22,122 bases of DNA, taken from Candidatus Moraniibacteriota bacterium (GTDB lineage Bacteria > Patescibacteriota > Minisyncoccia > Moranbacterales > UBA2206). The position numbers and the translations under genes were made by a program. The notes under the pieces were generated by a model. The model worked only from the letters and a program-made list of their open reading frames with translations, did not search any database and was not told where the DNA came from. The DNA is taken from contig JAPLXF010000068.1 of the NCBI GenBank assembly GCA_026396205.1, positions 1-22,122 on the forward strand. Reading direction: 5' to 3'. This document shows, in pieces, positions 14,217 through 21,666 of the stretch. How positions within the stretch are numbered: position 1 is the stretch's first letter; each line of letters opens with the position of its first letter.

Positions 14217-15299
14217 TTAAATAAGCGGCCTTTCGTCTTGATTTTCCATTAAAACTTCGCGCAAAGCGTCAATATCTTCCAAAACTATTCCCGTGCCGCG
14301 CACGACGGCGGTCAGCGGATCTTCCATCATCCGCACCGGCATTTCCGTTTGATCGGCAATCAGCCGGTCCAAATCCCTGACCAAACTTCCGCCGCCAGCC
14401 AAAATTATTCCCCGGCGCATAATATCGGCAATCAGTTCCGGCGGAGTTTCTTCAACGGTGGTTTTAATATTATTAATAATAACTCTGATTGACCGGGAAA
14501 GCGCTTCGCGGATTTGTTCGTCGTTGACGGTAATTTCTTTAGGCAAACCGGAAACCAAATCCCGGCCGCGAATCTGCATTTGCATTTTTTCTTTCTGCGT
14601 GCCGGCGCTGCCAATGGCAATTTTTACATCTTCCGCTGTTTTTTCGCCGATTAGCAAATTAAACTCATCGCGGCAATAGCGGATAATATCCTCATTCATT
14701 TCATCGCCGGCGATGCGCAAATTGCGGGAGGCTACCACTCCGCCCAAGGAAATAACCGCGATATCGGTCGTACCGCCGCCGATATCCACAATCATATTGC
14801 CGGCCGCGTCCTGAACCGGCAAGCGAGCTCCAATCGCCGCCGCCATTGGCTCGTCAATTAAATAAACCTCTCTGGCTCCGGCGTTGGTGGCCGCATCAAT
14901 AACCGCCCGTTTTTCCACGCCGGTAACGTCCGAAGGAATTCCGATGACCACGCGGGGGCGCACAAAAAAACTGAAGGTGTCTTTGTGTACTTTCTCAATA
15001 AAGTATTTGAGCATCTGCTCCGTCACTTCAAAATCACTGACTACGCCGTCCACCAGCGGCCGGGAAGCTACTATATGCCCCGGTGTTTTGCCGACCATTT
15101 TTTTGGCTTCCCTTCCAATAGCCAAAACCTGTCCGGTTTTTTTGTTGATGGCCACGACCGACGGCTCATTAATGACAATGCCTTTGCCTTTGACATAGAC
15201 CAGCGTATTGGCCGTTCCCAAGTCAATGCCAATGTCTTTGGAAAATCGGCCAAAGAATTGGCCGGAAATATTCTTAAAAATTTTGCGTATCTTTATCAT
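14217..15299 (-). CDS. mreB: Rod shape-determining actin homologue MreB
   Basis: This cytoskeletal ATPase forms membrane-bound filaments that guide lateral wall synthesis. The 360-residue protein has the actin-fold nucleotide motifs. Phosphate 1 is IGIDLGTANTLVY (about residues 24-36), phosphate 2 is GNMIVDIGGGTTDIAVISLGG (about 167-187), and the adenosine block GIILAGGGSLVRDLDRLI is near 300. The N-terminus has about 20 extra residues (MIKIRKIFKNISGQFFGRFSKD), basic and amphipathic, that could act as the membrane anchor. It is first in the mreBCD-PBP2 operon, with a strong promoter 80-108 nt upstream. Some hydrophobic and GC-richer codon use is the only difference from neighbours. Confidence 0.97.
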   Translation of the reverse strand: MIKIRKIFKNISGQFFGRFSKDIGIDLGTANTLVYVKGKGIVINEPSVVAINKKTGQVLAIGREAKKMVGKTPGHIVASRPLVDGVVSDFEVTEQMLKYFIEKVHKDTFSFFVRPRVVIGIPSDVTGVEKRAVIDAATNAGAREVYLIDEPMAAAIGARLPVQDAAGNMIVDIGGGTTDIAVISLGGVVASRNLRIAGDEMNEDIIRYCRDEFNLLIGEKTAEDVKIAIGSAGTQKEKMQMQIRGRDLVSGLPKEITVNDEQIREALSRSIRVIINNIKTTVEETPPELIADIMRRGIILAGGGSLVRDLDRLIADQTEMPVRMMEDPLTAVVRGTGIVLEDIDALREVLMENQDERPLI

Positions 15300-15378
15300 T
15301 TTTAAAACTTAAAAAAGCGACATTTATTGGTGTCTGCAATTAAAAATTTGTTTTTGTTTGAAACTCTCTTGTCTTTCT

Positions 15379-15407
15379 ATGATACTCGAGTCGAAAATCA
15401 TTGTCAA
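15379..15407 (-). promoter_or_regulatory. mreB operon promoter
   Basis: TTGACA (15407-15402), a 17-bp spacer and TATCAT (15384-15379) are on the minus strand. The -35 box overlaps the T-run of the upstream terminator. The predicted start near 15372 gives a leader of about 73 nt. Confidence 0.7.
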
Positions 15408-15437
15408 AAAACCGCTTTGCATAATTTGAAGCGGTTT
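15406..15437 (-). terminator. Intrinsic terminator of the giant surface-protein gene
   Basis: AAACCGCTT (15409-15417) pairs with AAGCGGTTT (15429-15437). On the minus strand this 9-bp stem runs straight into TTTTTT (15411-15406). A second hairpin (CTAAAGC/GCTTTAG, 15438-15454) lies between it and the stop codon at 15464. Confidence 0.85.
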
Positions 15438-15463
15438 CTAAAGCTTGGCTTTAGAATTTTCAA

Positions 15464-18400
15464 TCAATGATACTTAGCCCGATACTCCTTATAACTCTTA
15501 TACCCCCGGTAATTCTTATACTGCTTGAACAATTCGTAGATTTTCAGGCTGATTTTCCTTATTTCGCCGCTGGATAGCTTTTTATACTGGTTATAGATAG
15601 TTTTGAGATTGTTAAAGCCGGTTGAGTTAGTATTCTTGATGTTTTTGACTCTGGTGTATATTCTTTTGCTGAAAATGTTGCCGAAGCTCTTTTTTAATTT
15701 TTTGTATGCTTTGTAGCCGGCGCCATGATGGTTATTGTCATCATCCGAGCTGGCGATGTTAATCGGATTAGCCGAAGCCAGGGTAGTTTTATTGCCAGCC
15801 GCGTCTTCGCCGTAAAGACAGATATACTGGCCACTATGCTCTATTGTAGTTTGGTCTATGGGTGTTGAATCGGTGTAATCGTAATCATCAGCGACATAAG
15901 AACAAATTCCATCAGCATCATAATCCCATTTTTTCTTATTAGTAAGGGATTCGCCCCAATCGGCGGTAATCGTATCACTTGAAACTGGTCCGACAGCCAC
16001 ATCATCAGTAAAAGAAAGATACGGATTAGGCGTCATTTTTAAAATATGCATAGAGCTATTCACATTAGCGCAAACATCTGGATGGGCGCCACAAAAAATT
16101 GTGCCCTGCAACAATGGGCTATAGCCGGTTATATATATCGCTCCCGACACATCAATTTCTGATGTAACCGTATTCCAAACATCACCCAAAAAAGGCGAAA
16201 GATTTTCAAAATCACCTGCAAAATTATAGGTAGAAAAATCATTTGTCTTATCAATCAGCAATCCTCCGAATTTTCCTATTGTAGTGGCTTCCCAAACTGC
16301 CATCACATATTTATCATTGGCTTTGATTGAGGGTGCTAAGTACACCCAGCCATTACCAGTGCTATATTTTTTCGGTTGATTCGCATCGGAAGCGTTGCCA
16401 TCATAAAAACCGGTTACATAGCCATCGCCGTCAAATATGGGTTTGATCCTGAAAATTGCGCTAGAAGTACCCATACCTCCGCTGGCCCATAGATAAGTTC
16501 CGTCCCAAGCTAAATCACTAAAGCCGTCATTTACTAAATCATCACCGGTATAGGTAACTACATCAGATGACCTAATATAGGTTGCCTGAATTTGAGGTGT
16601 CGTCACCAGATCAATTGGTGCTCCATCAGTCTGAAAATTATTATGGATAACGTATATATATGCACACCCTCCGCTAGCGATAAAAAGGTTTTTTCCATCT
16701 GCTTGCAAACCGTAAGTTTCAAATATCGCTGAATTAGTTACACCAGGAACATCTGTATGGAATGTGTAATGTGTAAAAGTATCCGTATTTTCATCATAAG
16801 CTACGGGAGAAACTCCCTTATTGGCGGTGTGAGAAACTAAGGTTCCCCAAATTCTGGAAGTGCCATTAGCCTGGGTAAATCGGGCAATTTTACCGCCAGA
16901 AGTGCCGGTAACACGGTCTTGGCCGGAAATATATGTTGACTCTTTGGTCGTTTTATTGAATTTCCACAAGGAATCAGTGCCATAAGGCGACCAAACCCAA
17001 ATAATATTGCTGTCCAGCGGATCGGCAATGGCATGATAAGCTATAGGAGCAGTATCCGTACCGTAACCAGCCAAAGGATATACAGTAATGAAATTATCAA
17101 CCGGATTAAATTTTATTAAGTTATTGGTGTGGTCGACAGAATTTTGCTCCGGATACCAGATATAGGTTCCGTCATAGAAAGAATGCATATCCATCCATTG
17201 GTTGGGCACATCTGGAGAATAATGCGTTATCATTCCGCTTTGCGAAGAAGTTCCGTCATAAATAAATTCCTGAAAAGAAAATTTAGTGTGGACATGAATC
17301 GGATTGGTTGAGGCCAGGGTGCTTTTGTTGCCCGCCGCATCTGCGCCATAAAGGCAAATGTATTTTCCATTGTGTTCTTCGGTTGTTTGGGTAGTTATAG
17401 AGGTGGAAGAATGGGAGTAATCTGTACTGGTAGTAGAACAAGAATTAGTAGTGCTGTATTCCCATTTGGTCACCGTAGCATCGCCCCAAGTGGCAGCAAT
17501 TGTGTCGCTGGCAACCGGTCCAACTTCCACATTATTATTGCCAACACCATTAAAAGAAAGGGCTGAAGGAGTGGTATCATAGTTAATTGAGTCACTGGCA
17601 ATCGTTGATAAATTGCCGGCGGAATCTTTAAGTTTCGCGTAAATGGTTTTATTGCCATCGCCAGTGGAACAGCCAGCTCCAGTTGTAATGTTGAATGCAG
17701 AAGTTGGGTTAGCATAGGTTATCCAATCTGACCAATCTGTGTTATTACAACTAAAAGCCATGTCAGATGGAGAGCCGGAAGAAACAATGGTGATTTCCGG
17801 TGTGGCATCATTGGTATAACCGGATGTATCAGAAATGACAATTGAGGTAAGAGTCAGAGGCGTGATATCCACATATTCATCAGCTCCGATATCCCAGTTG
17901 CCGGAGCGGGTCTGATTGTCAATGTCAGTGATAAGATCAGTGTCATTGGGAATAGTTACGCCCGTATTTATGGCGGCTGTATCGCCGACGCCTAAATGTA
18001 AATCATAATTATCTTTATCCACGAAAGAAACAGTCGTGGCTTCGTTTGGCCGATAGCTGGCCGAAGGGGCATCAGTTGCAACATTTGAAATGTTATAATC
18101 TGAAGCGGTAAAAGTTCCCACAAAGCCGTCAGTGCAGCTTTGGGCGATGTTGTTTTTGGCAATGAAATTACCCTGCACTCGACCGTAGCAATTATAGGAA
18201 TTATAAACTGTATTATTGTAGGCATATAAATTCTTTCCCGCTGACAAATTACCGAGATAAATGCCGTACATAGCCGTACCGCCACTCCCATTTTTAAAAT
18301 CATAAACTATATTATTCCATACTTTGGCCGTAGAACTAGTCCCCGATAAAAATATCTGAATTCCGTAAGCTTCGTTTGCCGAACCGGAAAAATTACCGCG

Positions 18401-19147
18401 TACGATATTATTGGAAATATATATTTGGGCGTTTGTACCGGCATTAAAAGACATTCCGTAGTCGCCTTGATTAATGGTACTTGTTAATTTAATCTGCAAG
18501 CCGTCAATTCGCAATCCGACTATTTTATTGTCGACATCAGTATCCAATGCCCAATCATCAACTTCCAGCCGATATTTATTGGTAGCCCATGTGCCACTAT
18601 GCCGCTGGGAATTGTTGGATTCGCTGCCACCTTGGGGAGTATAGATTTTAATATAATTAGTGGCGCTGGTGGTCCAAGCGCCTATAGCGGTATATGTAGT
18701 ATCCGGTCCGTTGTCGTAGTAGCAGGGAATGTTGACTATATAGTTGCCGGTTACTAAATTAGTTGTTCCAATTCCAACAGGAATTCCGGTTGAGACATTA
18801 ACAGCCGCTGCCAGCGAAGTGTAAACGCGCTTGATAGAATTGAGGGCAGTGCCGGCCGATACTTGTTCCGGTTGGCCGCCGGTGGCTGATACGCAGGACC
18901 AGACAGTGGTGGATGTTTTAGCGGCAATATAGCAGACCTTATTGGTATCATAGGTTACCTTGTCTCCGACTCCGATATTGCCAGTCTGGGCTGTCGAAAA
19001 AGTCGCTGCGGTGCCGGAAACTCCGATAGTCCCCGTTCCGGTTTCCAGACTGTCGGATGACTGGCCGACGGAGTAATAGACGTTAGTGGCGGCGCTGGCT
19101 GAATGGGAAATTAAAAAACAACCCAAAAACAGGGTTGCCAAAAACAA
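15464..19147 (-). CDS. Giant secreted beta-helix/Ig-like surface protein
   Basis: About 1,230 residues, secreted. The signal peptide (LFLATLFLGCFLISHSASA) is cleaved before ATNVYY. A right-handed beta-helix follows at about residues 235-345 with repeated NNIVxG, NNIVYD, NNTVYN and KNNIAQ turns. Ig/Fn-like modules come next. Two are close copies (about residues 545-615 and 1050-1125), sharing SDTIxAxWG, YICLYGxDAAGNK and TLASxNPI. Between them is a beta-propeller-like stretch with IWVWSPYGTDSLWKFN and YLWASGGMGTSS. The last 90 residues are very basic and Tyr-rich (YKAYKKLKKSFGN...) and could bind wall polymer or phospholipid. The frame opens at TTG 19147, but homology to the paralogue at 20224 extends further upstream. 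The natural start is therefore probably an ATG at 19205 or 19209, separated by a (AG)7 tract that is out of frame. Adhesion is a reasonable but unproven role. Confidence 0.85.
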   Translation of the reverse strand: MFLATLFLGCFLISHSASAATNVYYSVGQSSDSLETGTGTIGVSGTAATFSTAQTGNIGVGDKVTYDTNKVCYIAAKTSTTVWSCVSATGGQPEQVSAGTALNSIKRVYTSLAAAVNVSTGIPVGIGTTNLVTGNYIVNIPCYYDNGPDTTYTAIGAWTTSATNYIKIYTPQGGSESNNSQRHSGTWATNKYRLEVDDWALDTDVDNKIVGLRIDGLQIKLTSTINQGDYGMSFNAGTNAQIYISNNIVRGNFSGSANEAYGIQIFLSGTSSTAKVWNNIVYDFKNGSGGTAMYGIYLGNLSAGKNLYAYNNTVYNSYNCYGRVQGNFIAKNNIAQSCTDGFVGTFTASDYNISNVATDAPSASYRPNEATTVSFVDKDNYDLHLGVGDTAAINTGVTIPNDTDLITDIDNQTRSGNWDIGADEYVDITPLTLTSIVISDTSGYTNDATPEITIVSSGSPSDMAFSCNNTDWSDWITYANPTSAFNITTGAGCSTGDGNKTIYAKLKDSAGNLSTIASDSINYDTTPSALSFNGVGNNNVEVGPVASDTIAATWGDATVTKWEYSTTNSCSTTSTDYSHSSTSITTQTTEEHNGKYICLYGADAAGNKSTLASTNPIHVHTKFSFQEFIYDGTSSQSGMITHYSPDVPNQWMDMHSFYDGTYIWYPEQNSVDHTNNLIKFNPVDNFITVYPLAGYGTDTAPIAYHAIADPLDSNIIWVWSPYGTDSLWKFNKTTKESTYISGQDRVTGTSGGKIARFTQANGTSRIWGTLVSHTANKGVSPVAYDENTDTFTHYTFHTDVPGVTNSAIFETYGLQADGKNLFIASGGCAYIYVIHNNFQTDGAPIDLVTTPQIQATYIRSSDVVTYTGDDLVNDGFSDLAWDGTYLWASGGMGTSSAIFRIKPIFDGDGYVTGFYDGNASDANQPKKYSTGNGWVYLAPSIKANDKYVMAVWEATTIGKFGGLLIDKTNDFSTYNFAGDFENLSPFLGDVWNTVTSEIDVSGAIYITGYSPLLQGTIFCGAHPDVCANVNSSMHILKMTPNPYLSFTDDVAVGPVSSDTITADWGESLTNKKKWDYDADGICSYVADDYDYTDSTPIDQTTIEHSGQYICLYGEDAAGNKTTLASANPINIASSDDDNNHHGAGYKAYKKLKKSFGNIFSKRIYTRVKNIKNTNSTGFNNLKTIYNQYKKLSSGEIRKISLKIYELFKQYKNYRGYKSYKEYRAKYH

Positions 19148-19182
19148 AGCAAAAAATTGGGGATTTAATTTTAGCCTCTTAA

Positions 19183-19196
19183 CTCTCTCTCTCTCT
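19183..19196 (-). repeat. (CT)7 tract in the 5' coding region of the surface-protein gene
   Basis: Seven CT units ((AG)7 on the coding strand) lie between ATG codons at 19209/19205 and the signal peptide. Counting codons, n = 6 or 9 would join the first ATG to the signal-peptide frame and n = 5 or 8 the second. The observed n = 7 joins neither. With n = 8 the protein would begin MKPRERERVKRLKLNPQF, a normal basic signal-peptide start. Confidence 0.85.
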
Positions 19197-19213
19197 CGGT
19201 TTCATGCATTTTT

Positions 19214-19636
19214 TTATAGATCCAACGACTTAACAATATTTTTTAGATATTTTGGAACATCTTTTAAACAAGATTCTAAAGCGTCGAAAACTTTTTTAGG
19301 GTCAATTTCATCATACTCGTGCGCCAATCTATTTCGCAGTCCCGCTGAATTAGCCATGCTATCAGCAAGTTTGAGCGGCAAATATTTTTTTCTTCCTATC
19401 CTAACAAATGAATTGTAAAAATCAGTGGGAATTTCATTTTCTTTTTCCGATAAAATATGATAATTAATGTCAATCATTCTTCCAATTATCCTTTCCAAAT
19501 ACCTTTCCGCCAGCGCTTCATATTCCGATTTGCTCAAGTAGGTTTTAAAAGAAAGTTTGCTTAGCGTTTTCAAACTCTTTAAATCATTATTAATCAAAGT
19601 TATTTTTCGATTAATAAGTTTTTTATCAATAGGCAT
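19214..19636 (-). CDS. hepT: HepT-like HEPN ribonuclease toxin
   Basis: This 140-residue all-helical HEPN/DUF86 protein carries the catalytic motif R101-x4-H106-x-Y108 (RNRLAHEY), the RX4HXY form of HepT. HepT cleaves RNA when free. In studied systems its partner MntA blocks it by adding AMP to the tyrosine of this motif, Y108 here. The start overlaps the mntA end by 11 bp, so antitoxin and toxin are coupled in the usual order. Its stop (19216-19214) lies 5 nt before the first ATG of the surface-protein gene. The module therefore sits exactly between two copies of that gene's 5' end, which suggests it was inserted or carried in by recombination. Confidence 0.9.
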   Translation of the reverse strand: MPIDKKLINRKITLINNDLKSLKTLSKLSFKTYLSKSEYEALAERYLERIIGRMIDINYHILSEKENEIPTDFYNSFVRIGRKKYLPLKLADSMANSAGLRNRLAHEYDEIDPKKVFDALESCLKDVPKYLKNIVKSLDL

Positions 19637-20042
19637 AGGCGCTGATTATTTTTTTATTTAGATTCTTTTCCATTTCAAAAAAAGGAGCGTAGTCATTGTA
19701 GGCGTTAAAAGCGCGCAACTTGAACTGCATAAATTCTTCCCGGCTTCCATAAAGCAAAAGGGAATTTTTACTGGCTTCAAAAAGTAAAAGAGGATTAGTT
19801 CTATTTAAAATTGACAAATCGATATTTTTATGAAAAACAGATGAAAATTCATTTATTAAATCGACTTGTTCATTGAAAGAAATTTTTTTTGAGCCTAAAA
19901 CGGCCATGTCCAAATCGCTGTCTTTTCTATTTTTCCCATTGGCAAAAGAACCAAAAATTAAAACCAGCTTTAGGTGGAATTTTTCGGCAATTTTAGCAAT
20001 TTTCAGTTTTTGTCCCGCCAGGGCGGGATTGATTATTTCCAT
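19626..20042 (-). CDS. mntA: MntA-like minimal nucleotidyltransferase antitoxin
   Basis: This 138-residue protein carries the nucleotidyltransferase signature G31-S32-x10-D43-L-D45 (GSFANGKNRKDSDLD), exact for the MNT family. Known members AMPylate the HEPN toxin encoded next to them. The open frame extends upstream to 20117, but the ATG at 20042 (MEIINPALAG) is chosen. It lies 6 nt after a consensus TATAAT, so upstream codons would not be transcribed, and family similarity begins here. The promoter placement implies a leaderless mRNA. The C-terminal half is helical (FSSVFHKNIDLSILNR, later FKLRAFNAYNDYAPFFE), as in other MntA proteins. Confidence 0.9.
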   Translation of the reverse strand: MEIINPALAGQKLKIAKIAEKFHLKLVLIFGSFANGKNRKDSDLDMAVLGSKKISFNEQVDLINEFSSVFHKNIDLSILNRTNPLLLFEASKNSLLLYGSREEFMQFKLRAFNAYNDYAPFFEMEKNLNKKIISAYAY

Positions 20043-20048
20043 ACGGCT

Positions 20049-20077
20049 ATTATAGCATAAACAAAGCTTCCGTTCAA
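20049..20077 (-). promoter_or_regulatory. mntA-hepT promoter (leaderless)
   Basis: TTGAAC (20077-20072), a 17-bp spacer and an extended -10 TGCTATAAT (TATAAT at 20054-20049) lie on the minus strand. Six bases separate the -10 box from the ATG at 20042, which places the start site on the A of the start codon. Confidence 0.7.
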
Positions 20078-20275
20078 TATTATGCATTAAATCCCGCTGA
20101 CTTCGTTTAGTTTCCAAAAAGCTTTAAGGTCGGTGGTTAGGGCCGCGTTGGCGCAGTGTGCCATGAAAAAGTAACTCAAAAACAGGGTTACCAAAAATAA
20201 AACCAAAAAATGGGAGTTTAATTTTAGTCCTTTAGGTTTCCCCTGTAGAATACTCTCTTCGCTATGCTTCGCGAA

Positions 20276-20358
<83 letters not shown>

Positions 20359-20371
20359 TTCATTCATTTTT

Positions 20372-20662
20372 TCCCGCACCTTATTAAGACTCAAGGCTGC
20401 GTTTAATTCTTCTTTTAAGTTGGCTATATACTTTCCCATATTGTTTTAATTTTTGTTCTCTATCTTTGGCGTTATCTTCATTGGCATAGGCTTCGGCATA
20501 AACTAATTTCCAGGGCGCATATTTTTTAGTATGAAATGATTGCCCGGAATTATGTTGTTTCAATCTCAATTTCAAATTACTTGTATATCCAATATAAAAC
20601 TCGTTGAATTTTATGCTTTTGAGAATATATATTGTGTGCATAAGTCTTAAAAAGGTGCGGGA
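20372..20662 (-). mobile_element. 291-bp GIY-YIG element with 20-bp inverted termini
   Basis: Left end TCCCGCACCTTATTAAGACT (20372-20391) and right end AGTCTTAAAAAGGTGCGGGA (20643-20662) are inverted copies with 19 of 20 matches. The GIY-YIG gene fills the interior, its stop codons lying inside the left end. ATTTTTT occurs directly outside both CCCGCACC boundaries (20366-20372 and 20662-20668), a possible 7-bp target duplication. The paralogous site at about 19209-19217 has AAAAAATG without the element. I know no insertion sequence family with this layout. Confidence 0.65.
20384..20641 (-). CDS. Single-domain GIY-YIG endonuclease
   Basis: This 85-residue protein is one GIY-YIG nuclease domain of the UPF0213/YhbQ type. 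Its motifs are TIYIL (residues 3-7, the GIY position), YIG (16-18), the catalytic R26 in NLKLRLKQH and the metal-binding E62 in AKDREQKLK. It would make single-stranded nicks or double-strand cuts in DNA; there is no separate DNA-binding domain. The ATG lies just inside the right inverted repeat, and the TAATAA stops lie in the left inverted repeat. Gene and mobile unit are therefore one. Transcription may come from the AbiEii region upstream, since no promoter is evident. Short basic C-terminus (KRRIKRSLES) could contact DNA. Confidence 0.93.
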   Translation of the reverse strand: MHTIYILKSIKFNEFYIGYTSNLKLRLKQHNSGQSFHTKKYAPWKLVYAEAYANEDNAKDREQKLKQYGKVYSQLKRRIKRSLES

Positions 20663-20693
20663 TTTTTTGATTTTTACCCTGTTGAATAATCGC

Positions 20694-21353
20694 TTAATTA
20701 ATAATTTTTCCGCTAAAACTTTTCGCCTGATCGATGAAAAATTTTTGCCACTCTTTATTATTTAATTTCAAAATCATCCGCGGATAATCTTTAACCGTTT
20801 CAACCAACATAAACTGGCTGCCTAATTGCAAATAATCAATATGCCAGTCAAATTTTATTTTGGCTTTTTTGATTAAATCATTGATTTTCCAGCCGGTTTT
20901 TTTTATAATCAAATATAAATCAATAAAGTCCCTTGAGCGCGGTTTTTGATAAATGGTAAATAATTTATTAACGGCGATGTCCTCCAGACTATCCACGAAT
21001 AATTTATTTTTTTTGATTTTTTTTTCAATTCTGGGAAAAGGAAAATAAGTAAACTCTGTTTTTATAACATCCTTCTTTAAGTATAGAAAAATCAAATTGC
21101 GGTTAAAACTCTGCTGGATATCAACCTTGTTTATTCCCAATAATTTCTTATTCTTGGCAAAAAATATGTTTAGCGCTTGAATATCAAATTCTTTTTCCGA
21201 AAAAAAATCCAAATCTTCCGATAGGCGATGCTGCAAATAATATTCCGCTAAAGCTGTTCCGCCAGTCAAGTAAAAAAATTGGCAAATTTCTTTGTCATTG
21301 CTAATCGCTTCCAAGATCTTAGTTTGATTATCGCTTAAGATTGTCTTGGCCAT
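20694..21353 (-). CDS. AbiEii-type nucleotidyltransferase toxin
   Basis: This 219-residue protein is of the DUF1814/AbiEii/AbiGii family. The nucleotide-binding motif GGTALAEYYLQHRLSEDLDFF spans residues 31-51, with D47 and D49 as metal ligands. A downstream DIAVNKLFTIYQKPRSRDFIDLYLI block (about 129-153) is the usual second family motif. Such proteins act as toxins in type IV-like toxin-antitoxin or phage-abortive systems, modifying tRNA or other targets by nucleotide transfer. It overlaps the small upstream gene by 19 bp. The partner is not an AbiEi-type winged-helix protein, so the module is a variant of the classical pair. Confidence 0.88.
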   Translation of the reverse strand: MAKTILSDNQTKILEAISNDKEICQFFYLTGGTALAEYYLQHRLSEDLDFFSEKEFDIQALNIFFAKNKKLLGINKVDIQQSFNRNLIFLYLKKDVIKTEFTYFPFPRIEKKIKKNKLFVDSLEDIAVNKLFTIYQKPRSRDFIDLYLIIKKTGWKINDLIKKAKIKFDWHIDYLQLGSQFMLVETVKDYPRMILKLNNKEWQKFFIDQAKSFSGKIIN

Positions 21354-21538
21354 AGAATCATTTTTAAATAGCTCCTCTTATTGAAATCGAGATCAAGAAT
21401 TTTCCAATATTTTTTCATCTCCGCGCCATTGATTTTTTTTCCGTCCAAACCGAAATTGACCATCTGCTCCAAGCGCCAAACGGCATATTGTTTTTTGTCC
21501 TTTTTTAATTCAGTTGTGTCAACCGACCAGTTACGCAT
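21335..21538 (-). CDS. Small putative antitoxin partner of AbiEii
   Basis: This 67-residue protein starts MRNWSVDTTELKKDKKQYAVWRLEQ. It is charged, probably helical and rich in Trp/Tyr, with no recognised domain. Its place directly upstream of an AbiEii-type gene with a 19-bp overlap, and the shared leaderless promoter, point to the antitoxin. I recall such short proteins before AbiEii genes in Patescibacteria, but the function is not established. It has no HTH, so promoter binding is uncertain. Confidence 0.7.
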   Translation of the reverse strand: MRNWSVDTTELKKDKKQYAVWRLEQMVNFGLDGKKINGAEMKKYWKILDLDFNKRSYLKMILWPRQS

Positions 21539-21544
21539 AGTTTA

Positions 21545-21573
21545 ATTATACCTTATTTTAAGGAGAAAAACAA
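21545..21573 (-). promoter_or_regulatory. Promoter of the AbiEii module (leaderless)
   Basis: TTGTTT (21573-21568), a 17-bp spacer and TATAAT (21550-21545) are on the minus strand. The -10 box is 6 nt before the ATG at 21538, so transcription should begin at the start codon, as for mntA. Confidence 0.65.
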
Positions 21574-21630
21574 CTTTTATAACCTCGAACAAGACCTTAT
21601 TTCAGTGTGTCTTGGGCGATCATTTTCAAC

Positions 21631-21649
21631 TGGTCACATTTTGTGACCA
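21631..21649. other. Perfect hairpin between rseP and the AbiEii module
   Basis: TGGTCAC, ATTTT and GTGACCA form a 7-bp stem 18-36 nt after the RseP stop. There is no T-run on the minus-strand side (AGTTGAAAATG follows), so it is a weak terminator candidate or a protein-binding site. Confidence 0.5.
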
Positions 21650-21666
21650 ACTCACTTCTTTCTTTT

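Noticed and set aside
20043..20117. The upstream 25-codon extension of mntA (METKRSQ...)
   Set aside because: It lies over the promoter of the module and the end of the truncated surface gene; family similarity starts at 20042.
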